Below are positions 25,270-32,900 of a stretch of DNA of 64,000 nucleotides, piece after piece. The stretch comes from Pedobacter insulae. Its GTDB lineage: Bacteria > Bacteroidota > Bacteroidia > Sphingobacteriales > Sphingobacteriaceae. The position numbers and the translations under genes are program-made. How positions within the stretch are numbered: the first letter of the stretch is position 1; every line of letters begins with the position of its first letter. The notes beneath the pieces are model-generated. The model made no database searches. It saw only the letters and a list, made by a program, of their open reading frames with translations, and was not told where the DNA came from. The stretch spans positions 62,001 through 126,000 of the forward strand of contig NZ_FOPP01000011.1 in assembly GCF_900113525.1 (NCBI RefSeq). The letters run 5' to 3'.

Positions 25270-26751
25270 ATGAAAAAGCTACTCAGTTCGTCTCAGATGC
25301 AGGAAGCAGATTCTTACACCATTAAGCGTGAAGCTATTTCGTCGACAGCATTAATGGAACGCGCTGCGGCTGCCTTCGTGGAGGTTTTTAGCGCAGATTT
25401 TCCGGATAAAGAAAAGTCTATCGCTATTTTATGCGGACAAGGGAATAACGGAGGTGATGGCTTAGCAATCGCCCGGCTGCTTAACCTTGCCGGCTATCAA
25501 CACATCTCTGTGTCGTTAATCAATTTCGGAACCAAGCAAAGTGAAGATTACGCCCACAACCTGGCGCTTTTGGAGCAAACTGATGTGGCGATAACCCCGG
25601 TTTTACTGCCAGCTGCGCTCAAAGGGTTAACTGCAGACTTAATTATTGACGCCATCCTAGGGTCGGGTTTACATAAGCCCCTAACCGGGAAGTATGCGGA
25701 ATTAGCAAGTTTGTTAAACGATTTAAATAAACCCATCGTTGCCGTAGATGTGCCTACCGGGTTTCCTGGTGAAGGACCGGTTGACCAGCCTTACCTGGGT
25801 ATTAAAGCGGAGTTGGCCATCACTTTCCAGCGACCTAAAATTAACTTTTTCTTTCCCGAATCAGCAGTCGCCCTAAATAGCTTTAAGGTGGTTGATATAG
25901 GTTTGGACGAAGATTTTATAGCGCGCCAAGAAAGTTATTGGAAGTTGAATGATGCATTGACCGTTAAAAGTAGACAGAATTTTACCCATAAAGGAACTTA
26001 CGGACATGCCTTAATTGTGGCGGGAAATACAACCACGATGGGTGCTGCGCTGTTGGCTGCCCGGGGCTGTTTGCGCGTTGGCGCAGGATTAACCACTGTT
26101 TGCCTGCCACAAAGTGGCTTAATAGCGCTCAATACAAGCTTACCCGAAGTAATGGCTTTACCGAGAAGCGAAAATTTGGATCTCGAAGCTTTTGAAAAGT
26201 ATACGTCCATTGCCATTGGTCCGGGTTTGGGTACTGCAGCAGCTAGTGAAGAGATTTTAGCGAACCTGCTCAGCTTAAAAAAGCCATTAGTGTTAGATGC
26301 AGATGCACTTACCTTGCTGGCCGATAGGCCTGATTTGTTTGCCGCCGTACCCCATCAATCTATGCTCACACCACATTTAAAAGAATTCGACCGTTTATTT
26401 GGCGATCATCAAAACTGGTGGGCCAGGGTAGAAACCGCAAAAAAACAAGCTTTCGAGAGGCAGTTGATCATCGTACTTAAAAATCAGTATACCTTTATTT
26501 GTTTGCCAGACGGCGAGATTTACATTAACCAAACTGGTAATCCTGGCATGGCCTCAGGAGGCATGGGTGATGTATTAACCGGGACGATAACTGGTTTGCT
26601 AGCACAGTCTTATACAGCAGCGGATGCAGCGAGGTTAGCGGTTTATATCCACGGCAAGGCAGGGGATGAATTAGCCAAGAACAGTTTTGCGATAAGCGCT
26701 TCGCAGCTTGCTGATGAAATACCGAAAGTGATGAAGGGCTTAACGGGTTAG
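25270..26751 (+). CDS. nnr: Bifunctional NAD(P)HX epimerase/dehydratase
   Basis: Repairs hydrated NADH and NADPH. 493 residues: an N-terminal YjeF_N epimerase domain (about 1-215; CGQGNNGGDGLAIAR, DAILGSGLHKPL, DVPTGFPGEGP) fused to a C-terminal ribokinase-like ADP-dependent dehydratase (about 225-493; HKGTYGHALIVAG, AIGPGLGTAA, LDADALTLL, GNPGMASGGMGDVLTGTITGLLAQ). Both halves look complete. It is divergent from the PKS operon with 39 bp between starts, and its stop overlaps the convergent anti-sigma gene by 4 bp. Confidence 0.94.
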   Translation: MKKLLSSSQMQEADSYTIKREAISSTALMERAAAAFVEVFSADFPDKEKSIAILCGQGNNGGDGLAIARLLNLAGYQHISVSLINFGTKQSEDYAHNLALLEQTDVAITPVLLPAALKGLTADLIIDAILGSGLHKPLTGKYAELASLLNDLNKPIVAVDVPTGFPGEGPVDQPYLGIKAELAITFQRPKINFFFPESAVALNSFKVVDIGLDEDFIARQESYWKLNDALTVKSRQNFTHKGTYGHALIVAGNTTTMGAALLAARGCLRVGAGLTTVCLPQSGLIALNTSLPEVMALPRSENLDLEAFEKYTSIAIGPGLGTAAASEEILANLLSLKKPLVLDADALTLLADRPDLFAAVPHQSMLTPHLKEFDRLFGDHQNWWARVETAKKQAFERQLIIVLKNQYTFICLPDGEIYINQTGNPGMASGGMGDVLTGTITGLLAQSYTAADAARLAVYIHGKAGDELAKNSFAISASQLADEIPKVMKGLTG

Positions 26752-27551
26752 ATAGCTCCCATTACTACCATTTTTTCCATGGTAGGGTTTACGCTTCCAC
26801 CAACTGGTTCAATGGTTACTGCAAAGGCTTGCGCTTTTTCAATGGCATCCATTTGTTTCACAGCATCTTTTGCACGTTCACTATCGCCAAAAATGCCCAG
26901 GCTAACAGGTTTGCCATCTACCAATGCCCACAACTGATATTCATGAGCTTGATCGGTTTTAGGCAGGTCCATTGCAGCATAATTGATCAGGATATTTTTA
27001 TTTACTTTGTTCCAATATACCAGCATTTCGGCTTTCGGAGAGGTTTTAACGCCAGCAAGCTTAACTGTTGTCCACTCGTCTGTTTTGGTCATGGCTATTC
27101 TGTTCTCCATGCCCGCATTCTGAAATTCCAGTTGTGAAACCGTTTGCGCAAATTTCTCTTTATCACTGTTTAGGGCGGTGATTTGGAAATTGGCATCTTT
27201 CAGTTCTTTATGAGCCGAAAATAAAGCCCCTATGCTAATGGCTAATAAAATACTGCAAGCAACTAGTGCATAGCGCAATTTCCTTACTTTTCCATCATTA
27301 TTATCATACAATGGAACAATTTTGGGTTCAGCTATTTTAGCAAAGATTTGGTCTTCTATATTGGCAGAGGGTTCAACCGCATTTTGTAAGGCATAAGTTT
27401 CCATCGCAAGCTCAATGGCTAAAATCTCTGCTTTTACCTCAGGATGTTTTTGAGCCATTGCTGCTACTTCGCTACATTCTTCGGCAGATAATTGCCCTAG
27501 AACGTAAAGTTCAAGTATGCCAGATTCAATATATGCTTTTACTTCTTCCAC
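26748..27551 (-). CDS. RskA-type anti-sigma factor
   Basis: 267 residues. The N-terminal cytoplasmic domain (about 1-85) starts with the pattern YVLGQLSAEECSEVAAM of class I anti-sigma domains. One membrane helix lies at about 92-112 (YALVACSILLAISIGALFSA), a coiled stretch follows (about 115-150), and the periplasmic RskA domain (about 155-267) contains YWNKVNKNILI and AHEYQLWALVDGKPVSLG. It should hold the adjacent ECF sigma at the membrane and release it on signal. The start codon is GTG, one base after the sigma stop (TGA), so translation is coupled. Confidence 0.88.
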   Translation of the reverse strand: MEEVKAYIESGILELYVLGQLSAEECSEVAAMAQKHPEVKAEILAIELAMETYALQNAVEPSANIEDQIFAKIAEPKIVPLYDNNDGKVRKLRYALVACSILLAISIGALFSAHKELKDANFQITALNSDKEKFAQTVSQLEFQNAGMENRIAMTKTDEWTTVKLAGVKTSPKAEMLVYWNKVNKNILINYAAMDLPKTDQAHEYQLWALVDGKPVSLGIFGDSERAKDAVKQMDAIEKAQAFAVTIEPVGGSVNPTMEKMVVMGAI

Positions 27552-27552
27552 T

Positions 27553-28104
27553 TCAATTAAAATTTTTCCTTAACTCTAAAATTGCCATACGAATACGAGT
27601 TTTTACTGTACCTAGAGGTAAATTTAATTCTTCTGCTGCCTCAACGTGTGTGTACCCTTTAAAATAAATCATATCTAACACATTTTTAAACTCTGGTTTC
27701 AGCTTCGTTACCAACTCTTTCAAACCTAAAGTATCTGCATTAAAAGTAACCCTTTTTTGCTCGTCAATGAAATCTACGTTATTTTCTATGTCTTGGTTTT
27801 TAGCAGCGTTTTTAAAGTCTTTGGATCTTAATTTGTCGATTGATAAATTTCGTGCTACATTCATCATCCAAGTAAATAAACGGCCTTTTGAGCTATCATA
27901 ACTGGATGCAGAGTTCCATATTTTCACAAAAGTTTCCTGCAATAAATCTTCTGCAATTTCGGTATGAATAACTATTCTCGAAATAACCCCAAGCAATGCT
28001 CCCGAATACATATCATACAACGCTTTCATAGCGATGGTGTCTTGCCTTTTTAGTGCGTTGACCAGTTCTTCTTCGGATAGAGATATTTTTTTTGTTGGTG
28101 CCAA
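27553..28104 (-). CDS. ECF RNA polymerase sigma factor
   Basis: 183 residues. Region 2 (about 25-95) has AMKALYDMYSG, DLLQETFVKIWNSASSY and FTWMMNVARNLSIDKLR; region 4 (about 125-180) has LDMIYFKGYTHVEAAEELNLPLGTVKTRIRMAILELR. The start is most likely the TTG at 28104, since no ATG or GTG precedes region 2 in frame; this could limit expression. It pairs with the downstream RskA-type anti-sigma (ECF19-like arrangement, by inference). The regulon is unknown. lipA lies 44 bp upstream on the same strand. Confidence 0.9.
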   Translation of the reverse strand: MAPTKKISLSEEELVNALKRQDTIAMKALYDMYSGALLGVISRIVIHTEIAEDLLQETFVKIWNSASSYDSSKGRLFTWMMNVARNLSIDKLRSKDFKNAAKNQDIENNVDFIDEQKRVTFNADTLGLKELVTKLKPEFKNVLDMIYFKGYTHVEAAEELNLPLGTVKTRIRMAILELRKNFN

Positions 28105-28148
28105 TGATGCTAATATACAATCAAATTGCGATAAAAGAAATTTTACTG

Positions 28149-29030
28149 TTAGAATTCAAACAAATGTTTTTCGGCATGGTAAGAAGAACGCACGAGCGGT
28201 CCACTTTCTACATATCTCAAACCCTTTGCTAAGCCTATTTCTTTGTATTTGGCAAATTGATCGGGGTGGATCCAATCTACCACTGGGTGGTGATTTTTAG
28301 TGGGCTGTAAATATTGACCCAACGTTAGGATATGCACTCCATTTGCCACTAAGTCGTCCATCGCTTCCAAAACGTCGTCTTCAGTTTCGCCTAAGCCCAG
28401 CATAATACCAGTTTTTGTTCTCAGTCCGAATTCAGAAATTCTTTTGAGCGCTTCTAAACTTCTATCATATTTAGCCTGGATCCGTACTTGTTTGGTCAGG
28501 CGCTTTACGGTTTCCACGTTGTGCGACATTACTTCAGGGCGTTCTGCTAATACTCTGTATAAATTATCCCACTGACCTTTAAAATCTGGCACCAAGGTTT
28601 CCAGGGTTGTTTCGGGGCTTTCCCTTCTAATTGCCTGGAGTGTTTCGGCCCAAATAATCGAGCCCCCATCTTTTAAATCGTCCCGATCTACCGAAGTAAT
28701 TACGCAATGTTTTACTTTCATCAGTTTAACCGAGTTTGCTACCCGATTAGGCTCGTCTAAATCAACTGCCAATGGTCTTCCAGTTGCAACGGCGCAAAAT
28801 GAGCAGGAGCGTGTACAAATGTTTCCCAATATCATGAAGGTTGCGGTTCCCGCTCCCCAGCATTCTCCCATATTAGGGCAGTTCCCACTTTCACATATCG
28901 TGTGTAATTTATGCGTATCAACGAGGCTCCGCACTTGTGCATATTCTTTCCCTACAGGTAATTTAACCCGTAACCAATCTGGTTTGCGAGGTTTTTCTGT
29001 AACGGCTGCAACTACAGGAAGTTCAATCAT
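28149..29030 (-). CDS. lipA: Lipoyl synthase
   Basis: Radical SAM enzyme that inserts two sulfur atoms into octanoyl groups on lipoyl-dependent proteins. 293 residues, full length. Auxiliary cluster ligands are Cys46, Cys51 and Cys57 ([12 protein letters not shown]), and the radical SAM cluster is C72-x3-C76-x2-C79. [16 protein letters not shown] and the C-terminal [14 protein letters not shown] (serine ligand of the auxiliary cluster) complete the family pattern. A TAACTTTG box ends 4 bp before the ATG. Confidence 0.97.
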   Translation of the reverse strand: MIELPVVAAVTEKPRKPDWLRVKLPVGKEYAQVRSLVDTHKLHTICESGNCPNMGECWGAGTATFMILGNICTRSCSFCAVATGRPLAVDLDEPNRVANSVKLMKVKHCVITSVDRDDLKDGGSIIWAETLQAIRRESPETTLETLVPDFKGQWDNLYRVLAERPEVMSHNVETVKRLTKQVRIQAKYDRSLEALKRISEFGLRTKTGIMLGLGETEDDVLEAMDDLVANGVHILTLGQYLQPTKNHHPVVDWIHPDQFAKYKEIGLAKGLRYVESGPLVRSSYHAEKHLFEF

Positions 29031-29034
29031 ATTG

Positions 29035-29042
29035 CAAAGTTA
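29035..29042 (-). promoter_or_regulatory. Promoter -7 box (TAACTTTG) 4 bp before lipA
   Basis: Minus strand TAACTTTG, four bases before the ATG. No clear -33 element. A leaderless transcript is predicted. Confidence 0.45.
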
Positions 29043-29100
29043 ATACTTAAATATTGGGATGATGTAAATTTAGTGCTATTTTTATCCAAAATATTACAGC

Positions 29101-29508
29101 ATGGCTACTTCAAAAATAACCTATACAGGCGAACTCAGGACTTCGTCGGTTCATTTAAAATCTGGTATAGAAATTATTACCGATGCTCCGGTAGATAATC
29201 AAGGTAAGGGGGAAGCTTTCTCGCCTACAGATTTATTGGCTACCTCTTTGGGTAATTGCATGTTAACCATAGTGGGCATTGCTGCCAGAACCCATGGCTT
29301 TAGTATTGATGGAACGACGGCCGAGATTACAAAAGTGATGGGCGAGAACCCTCGCAGGGTTACTGAAATTATTGTGAACCTTCAATTTCCTGGCAATAGT
29401 TATAGCGATAAGGATAAAGAGATTATAGAGCGTGCTGCAAAAACTTGTCCGGTTGCCTTTAGCTTACATCCTGATATTAAGCAAGAAATTACCTTTAACT
29501 ACCAGTAG
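29101..29508 (+). CDS. OsmC family peroxidase-like protein
   Basis: 135 residues, one OsmC/Ohr domain. The two redox cysteines of the family are visible: Cys53 in LGNCML and Cys116 in AKTCPVAF, with GKGEAFSPTDLLATSL preceding the first. OsmC proteins reduce organic peroxides using thiol cofactors. Its neighbour on the far side of a hairpin is ytxJ, so a bacillithiol link is possible but only inferred. No signal peptide, so cytoplasmic. Confidence 0.9.
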   Translation: MATSKITYTGELRTSSVHLKSGIEIITDAPVDNQGKGEAFSPTDLLATSLGNCMLTIVGIAARTHGFSIDGTTAEITKVMGENPRRVTEIIVNLQFPGNSYSDKDKEIIERAAKTCPVAFSLHPDIKQEITFNYQ

Positions 29509-29539
29509 ACACATCAGCTTTGTAAGGGATGTATTTCGG

Positions 29540-29591
29540 ACTTTGATCAGAGGGTTGGTCTAACAAACTCTAACCATACTCTGAGCAAAGT
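29540..29591. repeat. Imperfect hairpin between convergent osmC-like gene and ytxJ
   Basis: ACTTTGATCAGAG (29540-29552) pairs with CTCTGAGCAAAGT (29579-29591) with one mismatch, extended inward by TTGGT/ACCA. Lying between convergent stops, it could serve as a bidirectional terminator, although no T-run follows on either strand. It may instead be a solitary repeat. Confidence 0.5.
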
Positions 29592-29627
29592 CTAACAATA
29601 GTCTAAGCTTTTATCCGGGAGCACGGG

Positions 29628-29960
29628 TTAATTCCTTACCAGTTCAGCAACTTCTTCTGCAGAAATATCGCCATGTGAGAGATCGAGGATACATTCTCCG
29701 TTTTTGATAAGTAACAGTTGCGGAGATTCGTGGTGCACCTGAAACACTTCCGCAACCTCTGCCGATATATTTCTATAACTGATTAAATCTAAAAAGTAGA
29801 GGTCAATCTCTTTCGGAAGAACATCTTCATCCATTTCGAACCGCCTTTTAGCCATCGAACTGATGGAGCAACGTGTGCTGTGTTTAAAAATCAGGCTATA
29901 CTTCTCGTTTTTTTTTATCGTATTTAATTGATCAGAATCAATTAAGTTAATCCACTGCAT
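29628..29960 (-). CDS. ytxJ: Bacillithiol system redox-active protein YtxJ
   Basis: 110 residues, thioredoxin-like fold of the YtxJ (DUF2847) family. The single active cysteine is Cys31 in KHSTRCSISSMA; YFLDLISYRNIS, and the cis-proline segment HESPQLLLIKNG, are typical. Thought to be a monothiol bacilliredoxin that removes bacillithiol from mixed disulfides. Presence together with bshA supports a bacillithiol-based thiol system in this organism. Its ATG lies 1 base after the stop of a 40-codon lipoprotein gene, so the two are coupled. Confidence 0.85.
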   Translation of the reverse strand: MQWINLIDSDQLNTIKKNEKYSLIFKHSTRCSISSMAKRRFEMDEDVLPKEIDLYFLDLISYRNISAEVAEVFQVHHESPQLLLIKNGECILDLSHGDISAEEVAELVRN

Positions 29961-29961
29961 A

Positions 29962-30084
29962 TTATCCTCTTTTCTTTTTTCCTTCTGGATAGGTACTATA
30001 GGCTGGGCATAAACGTGATGAGCATGATTCTAATACAACGATTGCACAAAAGGCAACTAATAAGAGTATGGCTATCTTTTTCAT
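29962..30084 (-). CDS. Small predicted lipoprotein upstream of ytxJ
   Basis: 40 residues: a basic start MKKIAI, a hydrophobic stretch to about 18, then LESC with Cys21 as likely lipidation site, followed by a short polar tail with a second Cys (RLCPAYSTYPEG) and a lysine-rich end. Found by reading the minus strand between ribH and ytxJ. The stop codon and the ytxJ ATG are separated by one base (TAATATG). Function unknown; many Bacteroidota genomes carry tiny lipoproteins like this. A start at a well-placed ATG and the lipobox support it as a real gene. Confidence 0.65.
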   Translation of the reverse strand: MKKIAILLLVAFCAIVVLESCSSRLCPAYSTYPEGKKKRG

Positions 30085-30147
30085 CTGCGTATAGTTTAAT
30101 GCTTTATTATTCTAAAGTACTAATTTTTATGAATAACACCTAACTCG

Positions 30148-30639
30148 TTAAATTGTTGTGGCAAAGTCGGCCATTTTTATCGCAGTTATTGCGGCTTCAT
30201 CACCTTTGTTGCCATGTTTGCCTCCGGCTCTATCTAACGCCTGTTGTTCATCATTGGTGGTAAGCACTCCGAAAATAACCGGTTTGCTATGTTTGATGCC
30301 TACATTCGTAATGCCATTTGCAACCGCATCACAAATAAAGTCAAAATGTTTCGTGTCGCCTTGTATTACACAGCCTAAACAAATTACGGCATCAAGGTCT
30401 GGTTGCCGATTTAAAAATATCTCGGCTGCGGCGGTAAGTTCAAAACTTCCTGGTACTGCCACTGAGTAAATGTTGTTTTCCTGTACACCATGTTTTAAAA
30501 GTGTTTTTAATGCGCCATCATATAACGCACCAGTAATTTTTGCGTTCCATTCTGCAACTACGATTGCAATTTTAAAAGCACTACCATTTGGAATGGTCGT
30601 ATGAGAAAAGTCGGACAGGTTTTTTAAATGTGAAGCCAT
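30148..30639 (-). CDS. ribH: 6,7-dimethyl-8-ribityllumazine synthase
   Basis: Penultimate step of riboflavin synthesis. 163 residues from the ATG at 30639 (MASHLKNL); the frame extends 14 codons further upstream but that part contains the promoter box. Family motifs: VVAEWNAKI (substrate loop), VAVPGSFELTAAAE, LGCVIQGDTKHFDFI (catalytic His) and PVIFGVLTTND. It forms a 60-mer capsid in many bacteria. The other rib genes are not in the window. Confidence 0.95.
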   Translation of the reverse strand: MASHLKNLSDFSHTTIPNGSAFKIAIVVAEWNAKITGALYDGALKTLLKHGVQENNIYSVAVPGSFELTAAAEIFLNRQPDLDAVICLGCVIQGDTKHFDFICDAVANGITNVGIKHSKPVIFGVLTTNDEQQALDRAGGKHGNKGDEAAITAIKMADFATTI

Positions 30640-30643
30640 GGGA

Positions 30644-30651
30644 CAAAGATA
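30644..30651 (-). promoter_or_regulatory. Promoter -7 box (TATCTTTG) 4 bp before ribH
   Basis: Minus strand TATCTTTG ends four bases before the ribH ATG at 30639. A leaderless transcript is predicted; there is no room for an FMN riboswitch. Confidence 0.45.
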
Positions 30652-30679
30652 GCGGTATAATTTGAATCCTACATAATGC

Positions 30680-30709
30680 AAAAAGAGTCCCGATATGTCG
30701 AGACTCTTT
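30680..30709 (-). terminator. Terminator of the TPR protein gene
   Basis: Minus strand hairpin AAAGAGTC...GACTCTTT with an inner CGA/TCG pair and a TATG-type loop, ending in a run of five T. It lies 19 bp after the TPR gene stop. Confidence 0.75.
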
Positions 30710-30727
30710 CCTATAATAATTTAACTC

Positions 30728-31393
30728 TTATTTTACTTGAACTTGCACGCGAGCGATATATTCATCGATCATGGCAGCTTCCTGACTTTCTGGGAATTGA
30801 GTTTTAATTTTTGTGTAAGCGTCTTCGGCTCCTTTAAAATCCTTAAGATTTTCATTTACTAAACCTAGTTTTTTAAGGAACATTGGTGAAGTAAACTTAT
30901 TGCTCGCCTTATCGGCAGCTTTTTGATAGTAGGTTGCAGCTTGTTTATAATCTTTTAACTCGCTATAGGCATCACCCAATAAACCTAAAGCTAATGGATC
31001 GGCTACCGGACTACCTGTTGCGGTGTATTTGCCCAAAGCCTCAGTTGCTTTTTTATATTCACCTTTACGTAAATAAATACCACCTAAATATAAATTAGCA
31101 AGATTTGCAGATTTAGTGTTGTCATATTCTTCAGCAATTTTTGCCAGGCCAGGATAACCACCTTCTCCGTCGATCGCTTTATTAGCTAAAGAATCGATAC
31201 CTACATATTGTTCTGCTTTAAACATTTTAGCAGCAGCTTCTTCAGCACGGCCAGGTAAGTAAGATGCGAAATAATAAAGGGCAATTGCGCCTAAGGCAAC
31301 AACTGCTGCAGCAATAAAAAGCAAGCTTTTGCCATTCTCTTCAACGAAAGAATTTTTTTTCACTGATTGTGACGTTTTATCTGTTGTAGACAT
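30728..31393 (-). CDS. Membrane-anchored tetratricopeptide repeat protein
   Basis: 221 residues. A lysine/serine-rich cytoplasmic start, one membrane helix at about 24-46 (SLLFIAAAVVALGAIALYYFASYL), then TPR-like helical repeats (about 90-215; LANLYLGGIYLRKGEYKKATEAL, LGLLGDAYSELKDYKQAATYYQKA, FLKKLGLVNENLKDFKGAEDAY). The layout resembles YfgM-type or BamD-like scaffold proteins, but no specific partner can be named. A TATTTTTG box lies 20 bp before the ATG and a terminator follows. Confidence 0.8.
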   Translation of the reverse strand: MSTTDKTSQSVKKNSFVEENGKSLLFIAAAVVALGAIALYYFASYLPGRAEEAAAKMFKAEQYVGIDSLANKAIDGEGGYPGLAKIAEEYDNTKSANLANLYLGGIYLRKGEYKKATEALGKYTATGSPVADPLALGLLGDAYSELKDYKQAATYYQKAADKASNKFTSPMFLKKLGLVNENLKDFKGAEDAYTKIKTQFPESQEAAMIDEYIARVQVQVK

Positions 31394-31413
31394 GTGTTCT
31401 AAAAATTGAGTTG

Positions 31414-31421
31414 CAAAAATA
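31414..31421 (-). promoter_or_regulatory. Promoter -7 box (TATTTTTG) of the TPR gene
   Basis: Minus strand TATTTTTG, 20 bp before the ATG at 31393. No clear -33. Confidence 0.4.
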
Positions 31422-31484
31422 CGTTTTTCAACGAAAGTAACAACTGCTTTTCGTAACTATTTAATAAAGAGGTCTCATTTTGTT

Positions 31485-31492
31485 TATCTTTG
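31485..31492 (+). promoter_or_regulatory. Promoter -7 box (TATCTTTG) of recF
   Basis: TATCTTTG ends 10 bases before the recF ATG. The leader would be only a few bases long. Confidence 0.45.
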
Positions 31493-31502
31493 TAGGTAAA
31501 CT

Positions 31503-32606
31503 ATGTGGTTAAAAAACATTACCCTTTTAAATTTCAAGAATTATGCGTCCGCAGAACTTAACTTCGCAGAAACAGTTAATGCTTTTGTAGGAAACAATGG
31601 TGCGGGTAAAACCAATTTATTAGATGCGATTCATTATCTGTGTTTATGTAAAGGATACTTTAATCCGATAGATAGCCATCAAATTAAAAGTGATGAAGAT
31701 CTCTTTTTGATTCAGGGAGATTTTGATCGGGAAGAGAAGAATGAAAAGATTTCCTGCGGGTTAAAACGAAATCAGAAAAAGCAATTTAAAAGAAATAAGA
31801 AGGATTATGACAAGCTAGCCGATCATATCGGACTTTTTCCGCTAGTAATGATTTCTCCATACGATGTAAACATTATGATGGACGGGAGTGAAGAACGGCG
31901 CCGATTTATTGATAATGTAATTTCGCAAACGGATGCTTATTATCTGGATGAGCTGATTACCTATAATAAGCACTTATTGAACCGAAATGCACTTTTAAAG
32001 CAAGTGGCTTTAACTAGGAAGCTGGATGTTTCTTTACTGGAGATTTTAGATGCGCAGCTTATTAATTCGGGGAATAAGATTTTTGAGAAAAGAAAGCAAT
32101 TTATGCTCGACTTTATTCCGCTCTTTAATAAACATTATAGTTTTATAAGTGACGATGCCGAAAATGTTGCATTAACTTATCAGTCTCAATTAAATGAGGA
32201 GCCGTTTGACGAGCTTCTTAGTAAGACGATAGAAAAGGACCGGGTTTTAGAAAGAACCACCACGGGCATACATAAGGATGATCTGCTTTTTACACTGGCC
32301 AACTCGCCCTTAAAAAGGTATGGCTCACAAGGGCAGCAGAAATCATTTCTAATTGCACTAAAGCTGGCGCAATATGTTTATCTGCAAAAGCATAAAGGTT
32401 TTAAACCAATCTTGCTGCTCGACGATATTTTTGATAAATTAGACGACTTGAGAGTTCGCAAGCTAATGGAAATGGTATCGCATCATGATTTTGGACAAAT
32501 TTTTATTACGGATACCGGAAAAGAAAGAGTGCTTTCTGTTTTTAACACCATTAAAGTTGCAGTAACTTTGTTTGAAGTAGAAAGCGGGGTGGTAAAACAT
32601 GCGTAA
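31503..32606 (+). CDS. recF: DNA replication and repair protein RecF
   Basis: SMC-like ATPase that helps load RecA at gaps through RecOR. 367 residues, full length. Walker A GNNGAGKT (30-37), the start LKNITLLNFKNYASAEL, signature KRYGSQGQQKSFLIALKLAQ and Walker B ILLLDDIFDKLD with TDTGKERV are all present. The last 8 bases overlap the dciA-like gene. It is not beside dnaA/dnaN here, as is usual in this phylum. Confidence 0.96.
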   Translation: MWLKNITLLNFKNYASAELNFAETVNAFVGNNGAGKTNLLDAIHYLCLCKGYFNPIDSHQIKSDEDLFLIQGDFDREEKNEKISCGLKRNQKKQFKRNKKDYDKLADHIGLFPLVMISPYDVNIMMDGSEERRRFIDNVISQTDAYYLDELITYNKHLLNRNALLKQVALTRKLDVSLLEILDAQLINSGNKIFEKRKQFMLDFIPLFNKHYSFISDDAENVALTYQSQLNEEPFDELLSKTIEKDRVLERTTTGIHKDDLLFTLANSPLKRYGSQGQQKSFLIALKLAQYVYLQKHKGFKPILLLDDIFDKLDDLRVRKLMEMVSHHDFGQIFITDTGKERVLSVFNTIKVAVTLFEVESGVVKHA

Positions 32607-32889
32607 GCCAAATGATATCCTTTTAAAAGACGCTATCACCAAAATGTTAGCAGTATACCGGCTGCGCGGTAAGTATGATGAAACAGGCGTAGTAGCTTTT
32701 TGGCCAGAATTAATGGGTACTGCCATAGCCAATCGGACAACGCAAATTTACGTGAGCCAAAAGAAACTATTTGTCCGTATAGAATCCTCTGTAATTAAAA
32801 ACGAACTTTTAATGGTGCGCACAGGTATTATTCAGAAATTGAATGAAAGAGCCGGCTCGGAAGTAATTACGGAAATTGTTTTTTTGTAA
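32599..32889 (+). CDS. DciA-like DUF721 protein
   Basis: 96 residues, the short Bacteroidota form of DUF721/DciA. DciA-type proteins help load the replicative helicase DnaB in bacteria lacking DnaC. Recognised by the start with DAITKMLAVYRLRGKYDE, then VVAFWPELMGTAIANRT, and the KH-like strand LFVRIESSVIKNELLMVR. It overlaps recF by 8 bp, a conserved pairing that supports a DNA-replication role. Confidence 0.85.
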   Translation: MRKPNDILLKDAITKMLAVYRLRGKYDETGVVAFWPELMGTAIANRTTQIYVSQKKLFVRIESSVIKNELLMVRTGIIQKLNERAGSEVITEIVFL

Positions 32890-32900
32890 GCAGCGCCGAC

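Noticed and set aside
30640..30681. Extension of ribH by 14 codons upstream
   Set aside because: The stretch contains the TATCTTTG promoter box, and the family start matches the ATG at 30639.
30640..30727. FMN riboswitch before ribH
   Set aside because: The promoter box is 4 bp from the ATG; no room for the aptamer and no conserved RFN sequence.
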